A stretch of 64,000 nucleotides of DNA, taken from assembly GCF_000186865.1 (NCBI RefSeq), contig NW_008705575.1, positions 402,152 through 466,151 on the forward strand. Direction: 5' to 3'. The DNA comes from Aureococcus anophagefferens. Its lineage: Eukaryota; Sar; Pelagophyceae; Pelagomonadales; Pelagomonadaceae. The notes under the pieces were generated by a model. It saw only the letters and a list, made by a program, of their open reading frames with translations, had not been told where the DNA came from and searched no databases. This document shows positions 57,325 to 64,000 of the stretch, piece by piece; the first letter of the stretch is position 1, and every line of letters starts with the position of its first letter. A program made the translations under genes and the position numbers.

Positions 57325-58110
57325 ATGACGCTCGACGCGGGCATCGATGGCGCCGCCGACGCGGCCGTCGAAGGCGTCGCCGCCGCCGCCGAGGCCGCCG
57401 CGGAGACCGTCGCCGAGACCGTCGCGAGCGCAGAGACCTCCATGCTCCTGCCGATCGTCGCCGCGGTAATCCTCCTGCTCCTCGTCGTCGCCTTCGTCCT
57501 CTCGCGCGGCGGCGCGCGCAAGCCCCCGGCCGTGCTGCTGCTGGGCCCCTGCGGCGCGGGCAAGACGCTGCTCTTCCACCGCCTCGTCGACGGCGCCGAC
57601 GGCGACGCGACGGAGACGGTGTCGTCGATGCTCGCGAGCGAGGGATCCGCGGCGTGCGGCGGCGGCGCCAGGGCCGTCGTCGACTTCCCGGGCCACCACC
57701 GGCTGCGGGGCCCGCTCGCCGGCGAGCTGAAGCGCGCCGCGGGCATCGTCTTCGTCCTCGACGCGTCCATGGCGACGATGCAGGCGAAACCGGCCGCTGA
57801 GATCCTGTTCCAGGTGTTGTCGTCGGGCACGCGGACGAAGATCCTCTTCCTCTGCAACAAGAGCGACAAGGTCGGCGCCAAGTCGCCCGCGCGCGTCAAG
57901 CTCATCATGTCCGGCGAGATCGACACGCTCCGGAAGACGTCGAGCGCGATCGGCGCGATCGGCGAGGACGGCGAGGACCGCGTCGTCCTCGGCGAGACGA
58001 ACAAGGCCTTCAACTTCGACGCCCACTCGCCCTGCCCGACGACGTTCCTCCCCTTCTCGGGCAAGACCGAGGCGCTCGACCCCGTCGTGGAGTTCCTCGC
58101 GGCCTGCTAG
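57325..58110 (+). CDS. SRPRB: Signal recognition particle receptor subunit beta
   Basis: 261 residues. An Ala/Glu-rich N-terminal region precedes one membrane helix (LLPIVAAVILLLLVVAFVL, 41-59) and a small GTPase domain: P-loop GPCGAGKT (74-81), DFPGHHRLR (G3-like, with the family's FPGH) and NKSDK (G4). A Ser/Gly-type G5 region follows near FSGKTEALDPV at the end. SR-beta anchors SR-alpha at the ER for co-translational targeting. The ATG is preceded by two ATTGAAGCTC copies within 35 bp. Confidence 0.93.
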   Translation: MTLDAGIDGAADAAVEGVAAAAEAAAETVAETVASAETSMLLPIVAAVILLLLVVAFVLSRGGARKPPAVLLLGPCGAGKTLLFHRLVDGADGDATETVSSMLASEGSAACGGGARAVVDFPGHHRLRGPLAGELKRAAGIVFVLDASMATMQAKPAAEILFQVLSSGTRTKILFLCNKSDKVGAKSPARVKLIMSGEIDTLRKTSSAIGAIGEDGEDRVVLGETNKAFNFDAHSPCPTTFLPFSGKTEALDPVVEFLAAC

Positions 58111-58120
58111 GGTGCTAACG

Positions 58121-59176
58121 CTACTTCGCGACCATCCACGTGTTCCAGCCCCGGTCGCGGTACGTGACGACGACTTGGCGCGGGCAGTCCCGCAGCTCCG
58201 CCGGCGCCTCGGGCGCCGCGCCGGAGAAGAAGTCGTCGACGGCGCCCTTGACCGCGCGGACGTCGCCGCCCGACGTCCAGTCCTGGTCCGACGACGCGGG
58301 ATCGAAGACGACGTCGCACTCCCCGCCGCGCGGCAGGCAGGGGTCGTCGTAGCCGCCGCTCTTCCACTCGTTGACGGGCATGGCCTCGACGACCCAGCCC
58401 GGCGCGTCCGCGAGCGCCGCGGCGACGCAGGCGCCGTCGTCGAAGCCGCAGCCGGCCCCCGCGAGGTCGCGCGGCCACGCGCCGACGAAGCGGCGCGCGG
58501 CGTCGGCCCGCGCCTCGCCGTGCCGCGTCTCCAGCAGGCGGTCCGCGCCGGCGACGTGCACGACCAACCGCTGCCTCGCGTTGAACGGCTCCGGCCGCGG
58601 CTCCGGCGGCGGGTCCGCCCACTCGTGGGGCGAAGGCTCGCGCTGCTCGGTGTAGTCGTGGCCCGCCATGACGCCCCCGGCGCGCAGCTTGGGCCACCAG
58701 CGCGCGAGATCGCCGAGCACGCTGCGCCGGTCGTGGCCCGCGTCGACGTAGACGAAGTCGAAGCGGCCGTCGCCGTAGAGGGCCGCGCACGCGTCGCTCG
58801 TGTCCGCGCACTGCTCGCCGGATCGCGCGTAGCCCAGGTCCACGGCGGCGTCGAGCACGGCCCCGGCGAACTCCCGGTTCGCGGCGTGCTCGGCCGCGCC
58901 CGCGGCCTGCGCGCGGTCGCCGGTTTCGCCGAGCGGCCGCCAGGGGTCGACCTGCACGAACGCGCCGCAGCGCCGCCAGCCGCGGAGCAGCGTGCCCGTG
59001 AAGAGGCCCTGCTGCACGCCGATTTCCACGCCGTCGCCCGTGAGGTTGCGATGCCGCAGCAGCCCGCCCAGGTCGACGCGTTCGCGGATGGGCGCGAGCG
59101 GTCGGATCGGCGGGCAGCGCACCGTCGCGTTCTGCGCGCTGCAGAGGGCTGCAGTCGCGAGCACGTTGCGAAGCAT
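58121..59176 (-). CDS. Class I SAM-dependent methyltransferase (Methyltransf_24-like)
   Basis: 351 residues from the first ATG at 59176; upstream in-frame sequence starts with GTG. The core shows GDGVEIGVQQGLFTGTLLRG (SAM motif), VQVDPWRPLG, FDFVYVDAGHDRRSVLGDLA and KLRAGGVMAGHDYTE. VDAGH plus GGxxxGHDY is the signature of the macrocin-O-methyltransferase/TylF or Methyltransf_24 type, often modifying sugars. The C-terminal half contains several Cys (CGFDDGACV, CDVVFDP). A short hydrophobic N-terminus (NVLATAALC) could be a signal. The upstream non-coding sequence repeats the agcacg-ttgcgaag block. Confidence 0.75.
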   Translation of the reverse strand: MLRNVLATAALCSAQNATVRCPPIRPLAPIRERVDLGGLLRHRNLTGDGVEIGVQQGLFTGTLLRGWRRCGAFVQVDPWRPLGETGDRAQAAGAAEHAANREFAGAVLDAAVDLGYARSGEQCADTSDACAALYGDGRFDFVYVDAGHDRRSVLGDLARWWPKLRAGGVMAGHDYTEQREPSPHEWADPPPEPRPEPFNARQRLVVHVAGADRLLETRHGEARADAARRFVGAWPRDLAGAGCGFDDGACVAAALADAPGWVVEAMPVNEWKSGGYDDPCLPRGGECDVVFDPASSDQDWTSGGDVRAVKGAVDDFFSGAAPEAPAELRDCPRQVVVTYRDRGWNTWMVAK

Positions 59177-59276
59177 CACGTTGCTGCAGAGGGCCGCCGC
59201 GGCGAGCACGCTTCGAAGCGTCGCCTTCCACGTACTACACACTAGTGCTACATAGGGTTGCCACGCTGCGCATCTC

Positions 59277-59296
59277 TACAATGTCATGACATTGTA
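59277..59296. promoter_or_regulatory. Perfect 20-bp palindrome in a divergent promoter
   Basis: TACAATGTCATGACATTGTA is its own reverse complement. It sits about 100 bp upstream of the methyltransferase ATG (59176, minus) and about 155 bp upstream of the small-protein ATG (59452, plus). A symmetric site of this length suggests binding of a dimeric transcription factor; that role is inference. Confidence 0.5.
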
Positions 59297-59451
59297 CATG
59301 CACATCCCATCGTCCCATCAACAACTCGGTTGAACCAGGCTTACCGGCAAGAAGAAGTCTTGAAGGCGCGCCGGGCGTCTGAGCGTCTGGGCCGCCCGGG
59401 CAGCCGCGGTGCGCGCCGTCGGGGGCCGCGGCCCGCGCGGCGCCGTCCGCG

Positions 59452-59607
59452 ATGATCGGCAGCTCGTGGCAGATGGGCAGCTGGCCCCGGGACAAGCGCA
59501 TGAACGCCGTCGCGGCGACGATCATCATCGCCTGCTGGGGCTTGCTCATCATTCACACGCTCGACCGAAAGAAGGACCTGTCGGCCATCAAGGAGCACGC
59601 GCCGTAG
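59452..59607 (+). CDS. 51-residue single-pass membrane microprotein
   Basis: The frame reads MIGSSWQMGSWPRDKRMNAV, then AATIIIACWGLLIIHTLDRK and KDLSAIKEHAP. It has a short basic N-terminal segment (PRDKR), one hydrophobic helix of about 18 residues and a charged end with RKK just after the helix. The composition is normal for a real small membrane protein and unlike the Arg/Pro/Ala noise frames around it. Such proteins are often subunits of mitochondrial or ER complexes. No family recognised. Confidence 0.6.
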   Translation: MIGSSWQMGSWPRDKRMNAVAATIIIACWGLLIIHTLDRKKDLSAIKEHAP

Positions 59608-59754
59608 GCGCCGACGGCGCGGCCGGGCGCCGGCGTGCATCGCGCGTCCGCGCGCGCGGCGACCTGGCCGACCCGCCGCGGCGCCGGCGGCCCGCGCGCG
59701 CGCGCCCGCGCGCCGCGGACCGCTCCGCTCCACGCACGTCAGTAACGAGGAGAG

Positions 59755-62700
59755 TTAGTGGCGTATCGCGCGCCGCTGGATCTCCTTGGCCCGGTCGGCG
59801 GCGGGGCGCGCCGCGGGGCCGAGGAGCTTGCGGCCGTTGCGGTAGTCCACGGGCGGCAGCGCGCGCTGCTGCGCGGTGCGCTGGGCCCTGGCGAGCTGGC
59901 TCGCGAGGCCCGGCGGCGCGGACTTGGCGTCGAGGCGCTCGCCGGCGTGGGGCCAGTGCTCGGACGCGCGGCCGACCCTGACCGCGGGGGGGCGCGGCCG
60001 GAGCCGCGGCGGCGGGCTCCGGCTGCGCTGGTCCTTGCGGAGCAGCGCTCGGACCTTGGCGCCGGGCTTGACGCGGCGGTGCGGCGACCGCGACCCGGGC
60101 AGGCCGGGCATCTTCGCGGGCCGGAGCCGCGGCGGCGCGCGCGGGCTCTCGTAGGTCTGGAAGAGCGCGTAGGACCGCGAGTAGGACTCGTCGTCGGGCG
60201 GCGCGAACATGGCGAGGTAGTCGATGCGCCGCCGCGCCGCGGCCATGGCCGCGTTCGCCGCGTCGAGGCCCGACGCGTAGTTGGATCCCGCGGCGTACGC
60301 GGATCGGAACTCCTTGATGTCGCGCTCGCGGTACCTCTTCGTGAGGTTCAGCGCCTTCGTGGCCTCCTCGCAGCGCGCCTGGGCCAGGTCCGCGAGCTCC
60401 AGGGCCTCCTTGACCTCCTCCTCGGCCGCGGCCGCGCGCTGCGCGGCGCCGCCCGTCGCGCGCTCCGCGGCGGCGCGCTCCGCCCGCTCGCGCGCGACGT
60501 CGCCCCGGCAGCCCCGCAGGTCGCCCGCCGCCGCCGCGAGCGTCGCCGCCGTCGCCGCCCAGCAGCCGTCGAGGTCCTCGATGCGCGCCGCGAGCGCGTC
60601 GCGGTCCCCGGCGACGCCCGCGAGCTCCGCGCGCGCGGCCTCGTAGTCGGCCGTCATCGCCTCGAGCTCCGCGACGAGCGCGGGCGGGAAGCGGCGCCGC
60701 GCGCGCTTGAGCGTGTCGTCGAGGGCGTCGTAGTGGCGCTGGGCCTTGGAGCGTTCCTCCGCCTCGTGGGAGTGGAGGAAGTCGTGGAGGTCGTGGGCCT
60801 CGTCGTCGGCGCGGAGCGACGCGCCTGTGTGGAAATCAACCAGTGAGCTGGGACGTCGGGCCCAAACTTCAGAAATCTCTAGCTCGGTCACATCGAAGTC
60901 GATTCGGCTGATTTTTGGACGAATCGATTGCTCTCGTCGGGTTCTCGAAGCACATCCGAAGATGTTGCGTCACAACTGTCGCCTTCGCTCACATTGAAGT
61001 CGGGTTGAAGATTTGAATTCGACACGGCGAAGAGCGGATCGCGGACGACCAGCCGACGACGGACGCGTGGCGGTTGTTGCGGTCGTAGATGTCGCGGCCG
61101 ATGGCGACGGCGTCGCGGTGCGCCGCCTCGACGATGGCCAGGTACTCCGCCTCCTTGGCCGCGAGCCGCGCTTCTAGAGCCGCGGCGTTCGCGGCGGCGT
61201 TCGCGGCGGCGCGGTCGTCCTCGAGGCACCGCGCGCGCGCGGCGACGAGCTCCGCGTCCTGCTTCATGACCACGAGCTCCGCGAGCCACGCGTCCATCTC
61301 CTCCTCGATGACCTCCATGCCGAGCTGCTTGACGACGTTCGTGACGAGCGACAGGCCCTGGTCGCGCGCGACGCCGTCGACGGCGGCCTCGCGCCGCGTC
61401 GCCGAGCCCACGAACTCGTCGACGACCTCGTGGACGAGGGCGAGGGACGCGCCGCGCTCCGCCGTGCCCGAGTTGCCCTCCTGGTAGCCCAGGACCTCGC
61501 ACTCCTCGACGACGACCAATTCCGCAAAGTCCTCGCAGACCGCGGCCGTCGCCGCGAGCCACGCGCCGTCCCGGGCCCCCGCCGCGGCCGCTTTCGCGGC
61601 GCCGAGGGCCATGGCGGCGAACTCGACGGCGTGCGTCGCCGCGTCCTCGTGCTGGTGCGCGATCTCCTTGGCCCGCAAAATCTCCGCGCGCCGCGCGGCG
61701 GCCTGCTTGCCCTCGGCGCGGCCCCGCGCGTCCCAGGCCCGGGCCGCGGCGTTGCGCGACGCGTCCCAGGCCTCGTAGGCCGCCTGCTCGGCGTCGAGGA
61801 CGACGTCGTCGAAGAACCGCTTCCGCACGAAGTACGTCTTCGTCGTCGCCTCCGTCGTCGCCGCGAAGGCCGTCGCCGCGGACTCGTTCGCCGCCGCGAC
61901 GGCGTCGTCGACGGCGCGGCGCCGCTCGCCCGCGATGTCCCGCAGGTAGGTCTGGACGGCGACGCGCGACGCGGCGGAGCACTCGTTCGCGGAGCTGAGC
62001 GTCGCGAGGTACGACCGCTCCGCCGCGGCGTCCGCGGAGACGACGGCCAGGAGCCGCTCCCGGTTCCGGTCCACGGCCGACCGGTGCGTCCCGGCGTGCG
62101 CGTGGCAGCCCGCGGCGCATCGGTCCGTCGCGTCGCACGCCGCGTCCCACCGCGTCGCCGCGTTGCGCCGCGCCATCGCGAGCGCGGCTTTATTGGCCAC
62201 GGACATGGCCATCCGCGCGTCCGCGTCCATGGCCGCGCGCAGCTTCCGCGCCTCCTCGCGCGCGACCTGGCTCTGGCGCAGCTTCGCCTTGCGCGCGAGC
62301 TCGTCGCGCTCCTGGTCCGCGCCTGCGTGGACATCGACCGGTGACGTCGGGGCCAAACTTCGGAACTCTCGAGCTCGGTCACATCGACGTCGATGCGGCT
62401 GATTTTTGGACGAATCGATGGCTCTCGTCGAGTTCTCTCCGGAGATCAGAACACGTTGCGTCGAAACATTCAAATTGAAGTCGGGTGGAAGATTCGAGTC
62501 CCGCTCCCGGTCCGCGCGGCGCTGCTCCGCGAGCTGCTCGCCGTCCGCGAAGACCTTGAGCCCCGCGACGGCGGCGTTGCGCGCCGCGGCGGCGAGGGCC
62601 AGGGCCATGGCCGCGCCCTCGACGGCGTCCGCGGCCGTACGTGTCGCGCGCGCGGCCGCGGCGTCGTAGGCCTCGGCGTGGAGCAACGCGAGCGCGCCGT

Positions 62701-63472
62701 CCGCGGCCCGGGCCGCCACGTCCGCGTCGCCGTCGTCCTTGGGGTCCTCCTCCTCCTCCTCGAGGACTTCCTCCGCGGGCGCCAGCGTCGGCTTCGGCGG
62801 GTCTTCCGCCAGCTCCTCGGGCACCTCGTCGACGGATTCGGGCGAGCCCCGGCGCGGCACCTTGGGCGACCGGCTCCGGCCCGGGCGCTCGCGGCTCTTG
62901 GGGGGCGAGCCCGCGCGCGTCGCCCGCGGCGGCGAGCCCGCGCGGCCGCCGGGCCCGCCGAAGCGCGTGCCGGGCTTCTTGTAGCCGTTCGCGGGGCCGT
63001 AGCGCTGCGTCGCCGCGCCCCGCTTCGGCGGCGGCTCCTGCCGGGGCTGCCCGAGCCGGGGGCTCGTGGCGAACTTGCCCAGGGGCGGCTTGGGCCGGTT
63101 ACCCCGCGGCGGGCCCGGCGAGCCCGCGCGGCCGTACTTGGCGCTCGTTCGTCTCGTTCCGCTTGGCTGCGGCGGACGCGGCGCGCTGTTCGCGCGCGAG
63201 ACCTTCGCGCCGAGCTCCGCGAGGTCGCCCTCCCCGGCGGCGGCGTCGCAGACGGCGCGCCGCTCCTCGAGGTGGGACCAGGCGGCGGCGCCCCCGCTGC
63301 TCCGCACGACGTCGTCGAGGGGCCCGAGGCCCAGGGCGTCGCAGCCCACGTCCTGCGCCCTGAGGCCCGCCTCGAGGACGAGCACGCGCTCGAGGAGCCG
63401 CTTCTCGAGCGAACTGGCCGCGGCGCTGCCCTGCGGCGGCAGCGGCGGCAGCGCGCCGGGCCGGCCGCTCAT
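59755..63472 (-). CDS. Large coiled-coil protein with Ser/Pro/Arg-rich N-terminus
   Basis: Exons 63472-62518, 62322-61036 and 60824-59755 sum to 1103 residues. The N-terminal 240 residues are Pro/Arg/Ser-rich with SPP and RSRSPK patches (PGRSRSPKVPRRGSPES). A Glu-rich block follows, then about 600 residues of Ala/Glu/Arg helices with coiled-coil character (REEARKLRAAMDADARMAMS, AAYEAWDASRNAAARAW). The C-terminus is basic and Pro-rich (LRKDQRSRSPPPRLRPRPP). It looks like a cytoskeletal or flagellar scaffold, but no domain is recognised. Both introns are family B introners. The one at 62323 is a multiple of three with no stop, so retention would only add 65 residues. Confidence 0.75.
60825..61035 (-). 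mobile_element. Introner family B, copy 3 (211 nt, GC-AG)
   Basis: Duplication copies are GCTCTTCG and GCGCGTCG (6/8). The element starts CCGTGTCGAATTCAAATC and ends GGTTGATTTCCACACAG. Splicing joins WSSAIR to ASLRADDEAHD, keeping a helical, acidic register. Without it the frame stops inside the element. Confidence 0.87.
62323..62517 (-). mobile_element. Introner family B, copy 4 (195 nt, GC-AG), frame-neutral
   Basis: The duplication GCGCGGAC is perfect. It is 16 nt shorter than the other family B copies and contains no in-frame stop. The acceptor is GATGTCCACGCAG. Splicing joins RADQERDELARKAKL in a continuous charged helix. Confidence 0.87.
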
Positions 63473-64000
63473 GGCTTATTGCAAGCGTCCATATTATCGA
63501 GAGGGCCTGATGAAACGCTTGGGGTGCATCGGTGCAGCGTGGGCTGCCGTATCGGCACCGTGCGGTAACAAGGTGTTCAACCTCGTGGCTTGCCGCTCAC
63601 CCTCGCTTCAGCCCCGGCCAATCCTCGCGGATCTGGGGCTGATTTGGACCTAGATCCGCGAGCTCGGCTTGGCGCGTCGTTCGCGGCCTGGCCGCCGACC
63701 CTGTAGCCCTTGCCCCGCGCCTAGCCTCGCATGGTCATAGAGAGGCCGCCCGACGCAAAAATCCGTCCGTGAAACGCTGTCGGGGGCGGCGCACGCGAAC
63801 GGTCGGAATCGACGCACTCCTCCTGTGGCGGTGCTTGCGGCGCGGTCCCGCCGGCGCCGCGGCAGCGGCAGCTCCAGGAAGCTCAGGACGCGCGAAGAGG
63901 TCCTAGACGGTGCCTCTGACGAAGCGTCGCGACGTCGGGCACGTCGCACGGGTTCGGGGGTGCGGAAAGCCGCTCGGCGGCGCCAGGCGCGAGATTCGCT
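63473..64000. other. Gene-free end of window
   Basis: 528 bp upstream of the coiled-coil gene. Lower GC, with no open frame of clear protein character, no introner end and no RNA gene. It is presumably promoter plus the flank of a gene beyond the window. Confidence 0.35.

Noticed and set aside
62323..62517. Reading the introner as normal coding sequence of the coiled-coil protein
   Set aside because: It has the family B interior, an 8-bp duplication and an AG end. Its translation (PPDFNLNVSTQRVL...) is unlike the helical, Ala/Glu-rich flanks.
1..64000. tRNA, rRNA, CRISPR or phage-like regions
   Set aside because: I looked for T-loop sequences, clustered short direct repeats and integrase or phage genes on both strands by eye and saw none. 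A covariance-model search would be decisive.

Overview
The window looks like nuclear DNA of a stramenopile (heterokont) alga, most likely the pelagophyte Aureococcus anophagefferens or a close relative. The reasons are: very GC-rich, compact, strand-alternating eukaryotic genes (CCT3, GTF2H1/TFB1, DPH5, CTF8, SRPRB, COQ3, TRM7-type FtsJ); a plastid-type anthranilate synthase whose leader has the Ala-Phe boundary typical of red secondary plastids; and, above all, short transposon-like introns (introners) with 8-bp target-site duplications. Introners of this kind are published for Aureococcus and Micromonas. The sequence is a draft scaffold with one 860-bp run of N. The species is an inference.

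Layout. 0-2.5 kb: mitochondrial carrier, then an APH/EcKL-like kinase with a tandem repeat at its 3' end that runs into the gap. 3.4-8.2 kb: surface-glycan block with a partial secretory glycosyltransferase-like gene, a GT8-like plus sulfotransferase fusion, and a Cys-rich protein with a GPI-type tail. 8.4-18.2 kb: plastid TrpE-TrpG fusion, a DxD glycosyltransferase, a TLDc-like protein, a giant acidic repeat protein and a PX-like protein. 18.5-30.7 kb: small membrane protein, TFIIH p62, a 1459-residue receptor-like membrane protein, an alpha/beta hydrolase, a cNMP-binding/RGS/TIR-like fusion and an armadillo protein. 31-46 kb: CCT3, a GT25 fusion, a type II membrane protein, FtsJ, a CNBD channel, COQ3, a KH-WW protein and an MFS transporter. 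46-64 kb: a pore-less voltage-sensor protein, DPH5, SFT2, a TAZ protein, an AGC kinase, a tandem methyltransferase, CTF8, an FkbM methyltransferase, a zinc-ribbon protein, SRPRB, a class I methyltransferase, a 51-residue membrane protein and a 1103-residue coiled-coil protein.

The unifying theme is intron gain. I resolved eleven introners in three length classes (about 200, 211 and 88 nt) in six genes. In every one the intron begins with the left copy of the 8-bp duplication, which supplies a GC or GT donor, and ends with the last two bases of the element (AG). Removing them restores family-consistent protein sequence, and total coding length is a multiple of three in all five genes whose full exon sets could be summed. 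Five non-introner introns (55-125 nt) all use GT-AG. There is no operon logic; neighbours share mainly short divergent promoters and nearly touching 3' ends. I saw no tRNA, rRNA or CRISPR.
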